This document shows positions 21,830 through 33,951 of a stretch of DNA of 64,000 bases, one piece after another. This stretch comes from Clavaria fumosa (taxonomy: Eukaryota; Basidiomycota; Agaricomycetes; Agaricales; Clavariaceae): assembly GCA_951802425.1 (NCBI GenBank), contig OX637799.1:992001-1056000 (forward strand). Direction: 5' to 3'. The translations under genes were made by a program, and so were the position numbers. Positions within the stretch are counted from its first letter, which is position 1; each line of letters opens with the position of its first letter. The notes beneath the pieces were generated by a model. It worked only from the letters and a program-made list of their open reading frames with translations. It had not been told where the DNA came from and did not search any database.

Positions 21830-23623
21830 TCAGCAGCTAGTAGCCTTTCCATCGCCAATTTGGATACTGCGTCCCGTCCGACATACGATTGTCTCCCCAC
21901 CCGCAATATTTTCTTTAGCGAGCGTGCACTTATCGCCGAGCAGCTTATCGCGGAAATAGAGGTACTGTTCTTGCGGTGGCAAGCCAGATAGCAGCGCATA
22001 CCGCTCTTTGAGACTGAACACTGTCTCTTCATCCTCGATGTCTATTGCCGTTGCTTTCGCTCCAGACTTGACCATCACAAAAATGGTGGATGAATCTGAA
22101 TGCCGAAGACAGAGAGAAACACAGTGTTGCAGGCGAATTTCATGGAAGCAGTATCAATAAACTCACGAATATAAAGGGTGCTCCCTGAGTCGAGCCCAAG
22201 GTCCCACAAACATCGCGATTCCTTCAGGCGCTCCCGTCTGTCGAGAGTAAACCAGTGCCGGTTGAACAGGCCTACAGATTTTACCAGCTTCTCGCGCACA
22301 GATGACAGCCGCGTGAGTGGATGGAGGGTCAGCGAGACCACATTACCCCTCCAACGCATTTGAACATTGAAGGACACGTATGACGCTGTGCAAGGTGGTG
22401 GGGTGGTCAACCACAAAGCACGTTCTTGGGGAGAACTCACTCACTTGCATGGATAGTGCAGTCCGGGATGAGACCCAACTGCCATAGAAATGAATCCTCC
22501 CCGGTGAGCTCATGTCCAAGGAAGATGAGGACGGAGTCCTGGACAGAGACACCATGCTGCTCCATCACTTTGCCACGCAACGCACGGAGGGTCTCTAGTG
22601 CCGTAGTCTTTATGCTCAACTCGTGACCCTTACGCAGACGCACGTGCACGGAGAAAGGAGCGGATAGATAAGATGGTGATCGTGGCGCCCAATGAGATTG
22701 GCCTGAGATGAGGATGAGCGACGATGGTGATAAGAGGAGCGGACAATCTGAGAGACGAGCGTTGTCATCGAGAGGCTGCACCTCTGGAGCGAGGGCGGAC
22801 AATTCAGAGAACGGCGACGATGGAGATGACAGGAACGAATATTCTGAGAGATGAGCGTCATCATCAATGGGCCGCACTTCAGGGATAAGGACAGGGGATG
22901 TGGGGGACGAGAATGACAGAGATGAGAGGAACGAATAATCTGAAAGACAAGCGTTGTCGTCGTCAACAAGCTGCGCATCGGGGGCAAGAGTAGGCAATTC
23001 AACCAAGGACGACTGAGAGGAAAGGAGCGAATATTCTGAAAGAGCATGGTCATGAACAGGCTGTATTTCAGAAGTGGGGGCGGGCATATCAGGGTACGAG
23101 GACGGGCATGGCTTGAACTGGTCTGGGGCCAATATGAGCATTGGGACCGCCATTCTCTCCTCTATAGCGACTTGCTCTCGTAGCTGAGCAATCGTGGCGT
23201 CTTTGTGGACGGAGTAGGTGAATTGCACGCCGGTAGGGGCTTGGAAGTGGAGGAGGGTCTTTGGGACCTTCGATGGTGGCACTGTACTCACCCCATGGTT
23301 TTGAACGTGCAAGTTATGAGTGGGACAATGAAGGTGGCATGAATGAACTCACGGATCTGCAAGGTGTCTCTGTGGCCGATACCGTAATATGAGAGAGTAC
23401 GATGATCACGTAGCTCGTGCCGTTTATACGCGAGCGAAGGTACACGCGCTAATGATAAGAACGCAGAATTGCTGCCGCCACCTTTGCCCTTCCCCATCGC
23501 TTGCGCGATGGCCGCCCTTGTGTCTGCGATGGTCCACTCAAGGTTGACGCCGAGCCACAAAATTCCGCCAGTGAGACCGCGCACAATAATCTGCGGTTGG
23601 GCCTCTGAGTCTATGGAAGCCAT
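21830..23623 (-). CDS. Protein with several tandem ubiquitin-like domains
   Basis: Open exons at 23623-23340, 23300-22440, 22430-22170 and 22090-21830 each read a ubiquitin-like fold cut by an intron near its end. Matching landmarks are RTLSYYGIGHRDTLQIR, FLWQLGLIPDCTIHA, CLWDLGLDSGSTLYIR and a final ETIVCRTGRS. The second exon also carries a serine-rich linker with four imperfect repeats of about 36 residues built on LSEYSFLSS. No terminal di-glycine is visible, so it is unlikely to be a conjugated modifier. It may be a ubiquitin-mimicking adaptor, by analogy to other tandem ubiquitin-like proteins. I do not recognise a named family. Starts and joins are approximate. Confidence 0.6.
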
Positions 23624-23764
23624 AGCGGTAGTGAACAAGAGACGCCGACGGTGGAGTCATAGCCTCTTGATACCGGTAAGATCCCATTCATAGTACAGGG
23701 CGGTCCGGGACGCTCGCACATCACGTGCCACATTGAGCTCTGGAGCACCCGAGTGCTGGGGTAA

Positions 23765-24649
23765 ATGGCAGTGGTTCTGCCCGGCGAGCGCATTCTTGCC
23801 GAACACGATCACTTGAAGCTTGGACCCGGACTCCTTCAACTGTCGATACTGCAAGGTACCGGGCCTATCATCTCGACTCGTGCAGGCGTTCTTCATCATG
23901 CACCAAACAAACGCAAGTGGTGGGTCGAGAACAATTCGCGGCGTGTGCGTAGGTTCGAATTCTTCCTGGAAGATCTCCCTTAAAGCCTCGTTGTGTATTT
24001 CTTTTGCTCAGTATGTACCCGCAGCTCAGGAGTTTGTGGTAGGCATCGTGCTCGGACGAAGCGGGGAAGCGTGGAGGGTAGACATTGGGGCTGCCCACGC
24101 CGCAATGCTCGACGGTCTCGCATTTGAGGGCGCCACGAAGCGAAGCAAGCCACAGTTGAAGGTGAGGCCCTTCCCTCTTATCTGACTAGGTTCGTCGTTT
24201 TCGCTGACCTCGTGTCCGAGGTTGTAGGTGGGCGCATTGGTGTATGCGCGTGTGTCGTTGGCCCACAAGGACATGGATCCTGAGTTAGAGTGCTTTGATG
24301 CGCAGACTCGGAAGGCGGAAGGCTTTGGGGAACTCAAGGGGGGCTTCCTGCTGCGATGCAGCTTGCAGATGTGTCGATGGTGCGTCATCGCGCCCGCTTA
24401 ACTGTTCTTTCAATCCTCAGCTATTGCGCGTGCAACAGTCTTCTGGACTCAAAGCACTTCTTATTTCCATACATAGGATCACGCTTTCCATTTGAAGCCG
24501 CTATCGGAACGAATGGGCGGGTTTGGATCAACGCGAAAGAGCTCAAGCAGACAATAGCCATAACCCGATGCATTGAGGCCGTCGATCCGGACCGGGGTGG
24601 CATGGATCAGGCGAGGCTCCATAATTTTTTCGAGACCCTGGACGTATAG
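23765..24649 (+). CDS. RRP40: Exosome complex RNA-binding subunit RRP40
   Basis: The first exon reads MAVVLPGERILAEHDHLKLG (start 23765) and a short N-terminal domain. The second exon holds the S1 domain, YVPAAQEFVVGIVLGRSGEA and WRVDIGAAHAAMLDGLAFEG. The KH-like C-terminal half has VYARVSLAHKDMDPELECFD, then LPFEAAIG-like PFEAAIGTNGRVWINA and an end at ETLDV (stop 24647-24649). RRP40 (EXOSC3) is one of three cap subunits of the 3'-5' RNA exosome in nucleus and cytoplasm. About four short introns are needed. The join near 24375-24420 is the least certain. Confidence 0.88.
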
Positions 24650-24776
24650 ATCTTGCTCTTTTGACCCTTTGCTCTATCGCGGGATGCAACAGAAAAAATG
24701 TCCATATTTCGTAGTCCAAAGGGCGGTATCAAATCTACTTCAGAGCTTCAAGAAATTGTGATATTTAATGTACTCT

Positions 24777-26094
24777 TCACACCAAAGCGTGCGCAGAGAA
24801 GAAGGGCACCACTTCATCCGGCGTCGCATCAAAAGTCGCCGGTGGTTGCTTGCTAGTATTGGGCCATTCGTGGCCCCAACCTCTAATCAAGTACCCCTTC
24901 ACAATCGCAGATGTATCATCAGGTGAACAGTTCCACACTTTGAGGGTCGTCAGCTCATGTGGATGAGAGACACTCGTCGGGACTTTCGGATTCTTGCAGC
25001 CGTTGCGCTTCGCCCACGCTTCTCTAAATGCGGAAATAGCCGGCAGCGCATCTAGAGCAAGCATAGTGTGATCAATGCTCGTCCCGGCTAATGAGTTTGC
25101 CAGAGACTCACAGTTATGATCCCCATGCTTGTCAGCGTCTCGTCCATGGAAAGGAATGATGTGGTCCTCATGTCCATGTAGGGCTAATATGGGCACTTTG
25201 CGTTGAGGCTGACAGCCCACCAGAGGAAGAGTGCCCGGATACAGAGCAGGGGATAGAAGTGCGAATGCTGCAAAGTGTGAGGCCGTAGAATGTGTGCAGG
25301 CGAGGAGATTCGTCTATGATGATTGCGTCAAATTCTGCCAATGCTGGAAGAGGTAGTGGACTCACGAAACCGCCACCCTAAAATGTCAATCAAACTCGAG
25401 CACAGAATTGAGCCTGACATTGTTACTCACGTTGCTGTGTCCGGCGGCATATATTCTTTTCTCGTCCACACAGAGATTTGCCTTGAGCTCGCTCAAGATG
25501 CGTTTCGTGAAAGCGATCTGTCGGAAGTGTGAAACGAAGTCAGCGACAGAATCTATTGTCGAGTACTGCAACGCCTACATCGTCTACTCCTGGCTTTGAG
25601 AGAGTGAGTCCATCAGCAGGTTCATCTTGTGGTGTCACGCCGCAGACGTCACGCTCACCTTAGAGTAGGGTGCGCCCTGCCAAGCGCGAGCTTGATGCCC
25701 TGCGGATGGCTTGCCAGGTCCCCGGCTGGCTAACGGATAAACAGCAATGATACTCTTGCACACATTCAAACCGTCAGAGACGTCATAGAAGCATAGAACA
25801 TCAAATGTTATACACCTGGCCGTGGATTTTCAAATTGTCCTGGGAAAACCCGGTCTCCTGCTCGTGATGAGCATCATTGTTGCCGTATCCGTGGAAGCTG
25901 AGCACGACAGGGTGGGGCACGTTCGGGTCGTACGATGGCGGAAGGTGGACGAGGAAGGAGCGGTCGGCAAGAGTTTGATTACTGTGGTGAGTCGCGTCAA
26001 ACGACCAGGGAGACTGTATACCACATCCAGAGGTAGGAGACGTAGGCGAGCCAGTGAGAGCTGCTATCGCTGTCAAAAAAGCCGCGTTCAGCAT
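24777..26094 (-). CDS. Secreted CE1-type feruloyl esterase / PHB-depolymerase-like
   Basis: A signal peptide starts at MLNAAFLTAIAALTG (26094); an upstream in-frame Met at 26145 would add 17 residues and is less likely. The mature protein has the CE1 features FLVHLPPSYD and VVLSFHGYGNND. The nucleophile motif GHSN/GGGF is split by an intron at 25437-25383. The catalytic His region is LHGHEDHIIPFHGRD followed near the end by WGHEWP. Such enzymes release ferulate from plant cell wall xylan or cleave related esters outside the cell, fitting a plant-matter-degrading fungus. Several introns of about 55-60 nt interrupt the gene; the exon at 25640-25740 (YPLASRGPGKPSAGH) is read across a junction. 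Confidence 0.82.
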
Positions 26095-26310
26095 CGACGG
26101 CAGCCCAGCGCTGCCCTCTGTGTTACTGAAAAGTCCTCTTAACATCGTGGTCGCTAAGAGAGAGTGAGTGTCGACGCGTTAACCCCAAGTTTCTGTCATT
26201 TTGTACAATGTATCACGTGACTAACGCAGGGGTGACATTCCTTTTTCAGTCGCCACTTTGTTTTTGCTTGCAGCGATCAACGTTCAACGGCCTCAGGCCT
26301 GTTCCTCATC
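26095..26310. promoter_or_regulatory. Divergent promoter, esterase / NDUFS4
   Basis: A 216-bp gap lies between the divergent starts. A CACGTGA box is at 26213-26219, a common fungal E-box-like site; its use is not known. Confidence 0.35.
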
Positions 26311-27052
26311 ATGTCTCTCCTTCGTGTCTCCCAACTTGTTTCTCGTAGTCACCTTTGTCTGCGACCAGTGACTATCATAATCCGAGAGAATGCTACCACA
26401 CCTGCTGCCCGAGAAGCTGCGAAGAAGGAACAGTTGGACGTTACTTCAACGCCTCCACAAGACGTGGTACCTGCAGATGTGATCAGCGGGGCTCCGAGTC
26501 AGCTTATTTCGCTCCTTTTTAACCGCAAATGGCTGTTTAGCAATCATCCTGTCACTCAGCGGAACTACGGCATCGAGTTGTCCGCATATATCAGCCGGCG
26601 CGGAATACCATGCAGAGCGGGGGCACGAAGGCCGAACGCTGGCGTATTGACTGGGATATTTTACAGGGCGGTGGGCGGTGGGAGAATCCGTTGATGGGCT
26701 GGGCGAGCTCGTGAGTCGAGCTGTGGGTGTCCGGCTGTCTCTGTTTTGACTCTTGGCAGTGCCGATTACATGCAAGGTACACGGATCACCTTCAACTCGA
26801 AGGAGGATGCGATCCATTTTGCTGAGAAACAAGGCTAGTTCTTTCCTTGTTTTTGGCATGGAGCCTCATCTAATGGAACGAATGATGTTCAGGCTGGGAT
26901 TACTATGTGTAAGTCGAATTTGGTCTTGAGCGCTGTCGTATTGTTCATGTCTTTGAAGTCAAACCCCTCCAATCAAGCGGATACCTCCAAAGGATTACGC
27001 GGAGAATTATGTGTATAAACCCAGAAACCTACGTATCGCTCGCACCAAATAG
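26311..27052 (+). CDS. NDUFS4: NADH dehydrogenase iron-sulfur protein 4, complex I subunit
   Basis: The start is at MSLLRVSQLVSRSH (26311), a basic, serine-rich mitochondrial presequence. The first exon runs to DVISGAP. Joining at 26566 gives ELRHRVVRIYQPARNTMQSG and ERWRIDWDILQGGGRWENPL, the signature of the complex I accessory subunit. Then come MQGTRITFNSKEDAIHFAEK, a very short exon with WDYYV, and the end KPRNLRIARTK (stop 27050-27052). The subunit sits in the matrix arm close to the N module and is needed for stable complex I. The length of about 180 residues and the C-terminal RIARTK match the family. Confidence 0.9.
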
Positions 27053-27238
27053 ACAAATGTTGCTTTTCCTGTCTTAATGGTCAGACTCGTCACGTGCAAA
27101 TTAGCATCATGTGAGGAAACGATCGATCCTTATTCTAGTTGCCTGCGAGTAGGCAGCACCAACCAACTAAATAATGGCGAGTTTGGGCTGTTCGCCCAAC
27201 CGTCTTCCCTTACTTCCCTGCTTAGGTGCGAGTGGTGC

Positions 27239-30200
27239 ATGGCCGACATCAACCAACGACCATACAGTAAGAACTACAGGTATGCGCTCTCATACCTCGA
27301 GGATAAAGAGCTTGTACCATTGACCCCTGACGACAGCGGCCTCATCAACCAGTCCGCCATTGCCGTATGTGTGACTGGAGCTTGTATCATCTGGCATGAA
27401 TTTGCAAGGAGACGCCGTCGAGGGAAACCACGCAGCGAAAGTCTCGGAAGCGTCGAGTCCTGGGAGTTCGGATAGTGAGTCCTTTCCATCTGAATCGCAG
27501 TAGCCCACCTGCGCGTGTTCTCCAGACACGCCCTATGCACGAGAAACAAGAGCTTGCGATTCCAGTAGAAAAATACTGCAGATGCTAATATCTATGCTTC
27601 CCCAGTCTTTACCAAGCTCGATCATGGGCCAAGTGCGTTGAAATATAGTCATGGCGGCAACTGAATCTTGCTCAACTTCTGACAGGCATCCCACTCCGCC
27701 ATATACTCGTGGATGGCCTTTGTCTTGGGTCACGCAGAATTTCAAGATTTCTGAGAGCAAAATGGTAGAGCTGCGTGGGATCGACGCAACGATGTACACG
27801 CGGTTCCTCCGTGGATGTTGTACGACGGATTCCCTACGTTCTTTTTGAAGCTTTGTTTGACCTACATTGCATAGTCTGGTTTACCACCTTGCAAACCTTC
27901 ACAACTTTCGTTGTCTTGTTCCCTGTACACGTCAGATTTTCGGACGACTCTGCCTCTCCGAAGTCGATGACCCGAGCTTCAATTGCGTCTCTCGTTCTCG
28001 CTCCCGGAGGCCTCAATCTGCTTTGGATTCACGTCTGCCTTCTTACCCATGCCACACTATCTTGGATGGCCACCCTCATCTGGATCTATTGTGGGGTCTT
28101 CCGAATGCGGGTACATCAAATCGAAGCTGCCTCTAGACAGGCGAATCTTGATGTGAAGCATCATCCGCATCCGCACCCACACCCGAACTGGCCCTTTCCA
28201 TCCACATCTGAAAGGGGACAAATCGGTCTTAGAGCTCGGACGGTCATGGTGTCCAACGTCCCTCCTACACTGAGATCGGAGGCCGAGCTCAAAGAGTATT
28301 TCGTATTCTATATGACACGCAAGGTCCATGTCCCCTTTGTAGGTCAACGAACTTTCCAGCCTGGTTTCTTGAACAAATTCGTCGCATTCCTTTTGAACCG
28401 TATACGACCTACTCCCGCGTCACGTCATTGGGACCCAAAGTCGGTCTCCGACCTCGAAGACCAAGACACGAGCAAGCCAGTCATCGAACGAGTGGTCATC
28501 GTCCGGAAGATGACAGAGTTGGCTTCTATGTTGGAGCGACGCGAGGACGTCCTCAACCGTCTCGAGACAGCACACGTGAACTTGGCACTTAGAACGCTGA
28601 ATGCGGTCAAAGAAGCCATAGAAAAGAGAAATGAATCAGCTTCTGGCTTCAATGGGCTCTCGACGAACATGGCTGACGCTGGCCGCTCTGCTGGAAAGTC
28701 ACCAGTCCAGTCTGACCCGGACGAGGGCTTGGATCTCGTGATCCATACGCTTTCCCTGTTTTGCAGATCGCGTGATCCCTCTGTTATCATCAATGATCCT
28801 ACCCAACTGGGCTTCGATACCATCGACGGCAACGATGTTAAGAAGGCTCGCCTTTCAACCGCGCAAGTCGCTCGAGCACCCCGTTCTACCATCTGGGAAG
28901 CGCTTCTCAGCGTCCCGCGCCACTATCTTGACCCATATCAGCCGCTTGTCCGCCTGAATGTGCTTTTCCGGGGCAAGACGGTGCCGGCTATCGATTATTA
29001 TACGACCAAGCTGAAAGTCCTTACCGGTTTGATTATGGAATATCGATCGAAAGCCAGCGCAGAATACGATGCCGTCTCTACTGCTTTCGTTACGTTTGCG
29101 GATCCACGAGACGCGCGACGGGCATGCAAATTCCTTGCAGTTCATCCCAAAGACCCACTCTTGTGTTCTGTGACGATGGCGCCGTCAGGGGGGGATCTGG
29201 ATTGGATTCTATTGATGAAGTCTCAATTCAGGATCGAAGTAAGGTCCTTCAGCTTGTTTATGCGTGTAAAGGACTAACTGCGCATGATACAGTTCCTCAA
29301 AGACTGGGTCTTGAACATTGGAGTTTGGTAAGTTGTGCCTCATCAGCTCTGGTTGACCAGCGCCAACCCCGTCTGCCGGCGTAGGACATTCACTCTGTTT
29401 TGGGTGTTTCCTGTCTCTGGCTTGATCGGACTTGTGTCTATACAGAATATCAGCGCTTTTTGGCCTAGCTTGGTGAGTCAATGTTCTCTTAGAGTCTTTG
29501 CGCTTCCCTCATCTTCTTTTAGAAAAACTACTTGAAACAGCACCCCTGGGAAGAGGAAGTAATCCAATCTTTGATACCGACTCTACTGGTGGCCCTCCTT
29601 GTGATCCTCATTCCCATCCTCCTCTACCTGATCGCTAAGAAGGCTCACACCATTCCCACGCTCTCCGTCATGGACGATACCATCTTGACACGGTATTACA
29701 AGTTTCTGATTGTTAACGTTCTCCTCTTTTTCTGCGTCGGAACTGCATTTGTCCAGACCGCGCTGAAGTCTTTGAGATCAGCTGGACGCCAACAGCTTCT
29801 TCACACAATCGCAACGACATTCCCCACAGCCGGCCCGTTCTACGTGGGTTGGCGTACGTGTTCTACCCTAACCACTTGGATGGTTAAAGCTGAGCCATTA
29901 ATGAATAGTAATCTTTACAACTGCGACACACTCTGGTCTTAATCTGGCACTATGTGCGTTTTCAGCTGTTTTATTTATTTATATTCTGACCCTGGTGCGC
30001 AGTCGGAGTGCGTGGTTTCTGGTCTCTCCCTCGACCGCAAATTTGACCAGGGTCATAGCTTCCTCTGCTGAAGTATATATCAACGAGACGACAAGTGACG
30101 CCCCGCAAACGAGCTCTCGGCATACGGCCCCGCACGTACAATTATTCTTGTACGCCTACACTTTGCGTACCCCACATTTACTGCGATGACATCATTGTAT

Positions 30201-31985
30201 ACAGATTGGCTACCTAACCACCTCCTCGTCATCCACATCCTGCTTCTTTTCTCTATCCTCAATCCTCTGGTGATACCTTTCAGCATGGTCTATTTCTTCG
30301 TTGAAAGTGGTGCGCTCAATCAGTCCTTGTTTGTAAGCCTTTTCATGCTAATACCTAGCAATTGCAGGGGTAGTGAGAAATCAAGTGATATCCTTCGTCA
30401 TCGCTCTGGTTTCATTTGCTCAACCTACTATACAGCTGCTCCATGCTTACGCCAAGAATTATGAAGGGAATGGCCAGTTGCTTCTTATTCGTATCATACG
30501 GTATTCCCTTGATGGTGCATTCAACTTTGTTATATTATTGTGTCTGTTCCTTACTTTTATTGCAGGTTTGATCCTAACGCAGGTCTGTTAAACTTGCAAA
30601 CGTGCCCCATCCACTCACACGAAGTTGCATCTAGGCTGTTTTCCTTGGGTACATGATAGTTCTCGAGAAAAAAGCAAACGTGGGTGTGACCGCTGTCCTG
30701 ATCATTTTCACGGCCATCTTCAAAATCTCGTATGTCCTCGGAAACGCCTTTTATATTAGTGAATCATGTGTCCTCTAGGATGACCCACAAATGCCGTGCA
30801 CGCTTTGAGCGGGACGATCACGCCGAGACCCTGGTTGTCTGTGGTATTGAACGTCCGGTTTCCCGTACCCCTTCCAAGACGGTGGAGAAAGAAATCAATA
30901 ACCATCCGGGGCATGAATGGTGGCATATGTTTGGTACTTCTCGACGGCCAGACTGGCACGACCCCTCATATACAACGATTCGATCACATGCTCCGGAGTT
31001 GCGCCGACCCAATCCTTTCCGCCCGAAGTCAGATATCGCACACTTTTCTCATCCCAACTCCACCCTCAAGTCCTCTGTTGGAAAACTGGTCGTGGAAGAA
31101 TCGAAGCCGTCATCTTCTCGAACAAAATACACAGAGCCGAAGAGAAGAACCTCATCTAAGCCCCAAAGCCCAGTCGTGGCACACCCCCCGTTGATGGCAT
31201 GGGATGATCAGACACTCATCGATCTGCCTTATGACAACCCTTACTACACTCACCACATCCGGGATGAACTATGGTTACCACGAGATCCCACTGGGCTGTT
31301 AGACTTGGATGACACGATCGATATGTATAAGGCGATCACGAGCGACTCCGCCGCGGGGGAGCTCAGACCCTGGCTCGCTCAAACTGGTGCCCTCGCTATA
31401 TCAACTTCTCATTCGAAACTGGGTCCAGGTTCTCTTCGCTCCCTGTCACAAAAGTACACGGGTACCGAACAGATCGAATTGCCACCAGGAATCGCCATAC
31501 GTGTCCAGACGTTACGGGGTCGAGACGTAGAAGAGGCAAATGGTCGTCGGGCGTCCATATGGAGTCGCAAGTCGAGCGGCTTCCAACGGCGTAACACCTC
31601 CGGTGTATCACGACTTGGAATCGGCAGTCTACGTAGCTTCTTCAACGGTGATACTCTGTTCTCCCCTGATCCTGTGACCGATCCCGCTCGACGCTCCACT
31701 TCCCTCCTATCTAACGGCAACCGGCTTGACCGGTCTGCGTCTGATATCCCAGACATGCAGGGACACTCAGGCCTCCTTCACTCAGCTCGTTCTCTTGGGG
31801 ACGATAAAGGGCTGGAAACGACGAGTAGAGTCTTGACGACAAAAGAGGCATTGGAGATGGAAGTAAAAGCAGAGGAGGCGGAGGCACTGGGACAGAGACT
31901 GAAACAAGAGGATGAAGCATCAAGCAGTCGTTGGTTGTGGTGGATCCCGTCATGGCTTTACCAATCGAGAATGCCTGTATCATAG
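27239..31985 (+). CDS. CSC1/OSCA-type calcium-permeable stress-gated channel
   Basis: The start is at MADINQRPYSKNYRYALSYL (27239); the first membrane helix is NQSAIAVCVTGACIIWHEF. Exons then read YTRGWPLSWVTQNFKISES, further N-terminal helices, a long cytosolic loop (28140-29200, RTVMVSNVPPTLRSEAELKE with an RNA-recognition-like fold), and the DUF221 channel core from 29290 to 30720 with about seven helices, for example EEVIQSLIPTLLVALLVILI. A soluble C-terminal tail of roughly 400 residues follows (30780-31985), rich in Ser and basic residues. CSC1 proteins form calcium-permeable channels opened by membrane tension or osmotic stress. There is a His-Pro run at 28160-28190. Exact joins in 29250-30780 were followed only loosely. 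Confidence 0.82.
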
Positions 31986-32940
31986 TGATTTCTTAGCCTC
32001 GGATTGAACGACCAAATTGAGGTGTCTGTATCTTTCACCATTGTTGCATTACGGGGGGACATCCTTCCTATTCGCCAAACGCGTCGAGCACTCAAGATTG
32101 CGAGAGGGACAGGGCACGAGATTGTGACGAGCAAGCAAGGGCAAGGAATGGCAGCAGGGGTTGCAGACGGGGTTGGTGATTTGGCTCTCTCAGTCCGAAT
32201 AGGTTGCTTTGTTCCGGCCTCATTCTTGCGCACTTTTCGCTGGGCTTCCACGGCCGCAAGGATTACATTTACAATGGCATGCAATATTCAGGCGGCCTGG
32301 GTCACGAATTTCCAAATTGCCTGACCGTCACGTACATTGTCGCCCTCCACGACTCACCCGATTTGGATGATTGACTCGACGCGACCATCTTCGCACTTGT
32401 CGCAAGCTCCTTCTGAGGCCCGACGAAAGTCGCTCTTCCACGCGTCAACGCGTCAACCATGGCACCGTGGCACACCACGATTCATGCTGCTTCTTTGCCC
32501 GTGAAATTCTTGCACGGTAGCCCGCACGGTTGCACCATTCAGAACCCAGTCATTCCGGGAGCATATGACTCGTAGGAGCGGTTGCACAACGATGATTATT
32601 CGATTTTGCCTCACTTTCGGCAGGTGCAGAGTCTGAGGTACGGGCGAATCCATCAAGGGACCAATCGGTTAGTGCGGCCTCTTCGATCTCTGCAATGATA
32701 GTCACCTTACGGTCTCCGAGATAGCCAGACCATTTTTCAAATCTAAAAACGAATTAGATGTGCTTCATTGCTTGCATCCGAGAGACTCATCATGGTCGCT
32801 ACACGACTCGTTTCCAGCCGTGCGTCTTTCCCGCTGATATCCAAGTCTCGTGGCTTAGCTTCCCGTTCTGTAGCCGTACTTGAACAATGTTTAAAAGCCT
32901 CAAGAGAGTCATCTTTCAATTCTCACCTACCCATATCATC
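31986..32940. other. Intergenic with a small upstream reading frame before SOD
   Basis: No conserved gene is visible. At 32792 a short plus frame MVATRLVSSRASFPLIS looks like a mitochondrial presequence, but it is not in frame with the SOD start at 32941 and has no coding continuation. It could be a small upstream frame in the SOD leader or chance. The rest (31990-32760) shows nothing. Confidence 0.35.
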
Positions 32941-33951
32941 ATGGCGAATGCTGCTTTTGTCTTCTTGTTCTACCTGGCTCTCGTGTCGCAGCTGGTGCAC
33001 GCACAGAATAGCACTACACAAACATGTATGTGCGCAATCAATCAGTCATGCTTCAATTAACGTTGCTTTTAGGTTCCAAGGTCTACCCAACTTTATGAAT
33101 CTGCTCTAATTAAGTGGCTCACACACTGATGCTCATCCCACAGGCCGTAGCCGTTCTCCTCTTTGGGACTTCGGCGAACGGGACTTCAGTGAACGGGACT
33201 ATATCTTTCTCCCAAAGTTCACCGACCGCCAATGTCGAGATCGTTGGTGTTATCAATGGTCTCGGTGCAAATACGGAACACGGGATTCACATCCAGCGCG
33301 TCGTCCCCTTGATTTTGAAGGTTTTTTGTCGCGCTGACCTTCGAATGCTAGTGAGAATGGCGACGACACAAACAACTGTACATCAGCAGGCTTGCATTAT
33401 AATCCCCTTAACACTCAACATGGATCACCGATGTCCTCGCAGCATCACGCGGGCGACATGGGAAACTTTATGGCAGACGACAATGGAACAATCCACTTGG
33501 TTTTCGAAACTCAAGACTACTCCCTGTGTAATGTGCTTGGGTGCGTCGCTCTCGGCCAACTCTGATACAGTTCCAACAAATTGATGACGCGCTCCCCAGT
33601 CGTGCCATTGTAATTCACGCGGTGAATTTTGGATCATATTCCAAGTCATCTAGATCAGGTTTTGACGAGATAATTTAGGGCAAAGACGACTTCGTATCTC
33701 AGCCTGTAGGTAACTCAGGAGCACGTCTAGCATGCGGTATCATTGGTAAATCTATCTTTAACCAGCTGACCACCGTCTAACGTATTTCGTTCAAAGCTGT
33801 TGCGGCAATTCCTCCCTCTTCTGCCTCCTCCTCACCTTCATCAACTTCTTTACCTTCAACTTCTTCCGCTTTCACTTCCTCTCCTTCTCCCCTCCTCGGC
33901 CTCCTCCTCCCACTCCTCCCAATGTTACCGCTACTCCTTATACCGCTCTGA
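32941..33951 (+). CDS. Secreted Cu/Zn superoxide dismutase with GPI-like tail
   Basis: The signal peptide is MANAAFVFLFYLALVSQLVH. An 8-nt exon (33073-33080) links it in phase to KAVAVLLFG. Metal ligands are all present: HGIHIH across an intron, then AGLHYNP, QHGSP, QHHAGD and IVIHA. The disulphide region ends LACGII. The intron 33298-33351 starts with GC (GCGCGT); joining there gives HIHENGDDTNNC, the family consensus. The last exon (33797-33951) adds a Ser/Thr-rich stretch and a leucine/proline hydrophobic end, like the anchor signal of fungal cell-surface SODs. The enzyme would detoxify superoxide outside the cell. The stop TGA is at 33949-33951. Confidence 0.82.

Noticed and set aside
28425..28892. 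155-codon minus frame
   Set aside because: Antisense shadow of the large CSC1 loop exon.
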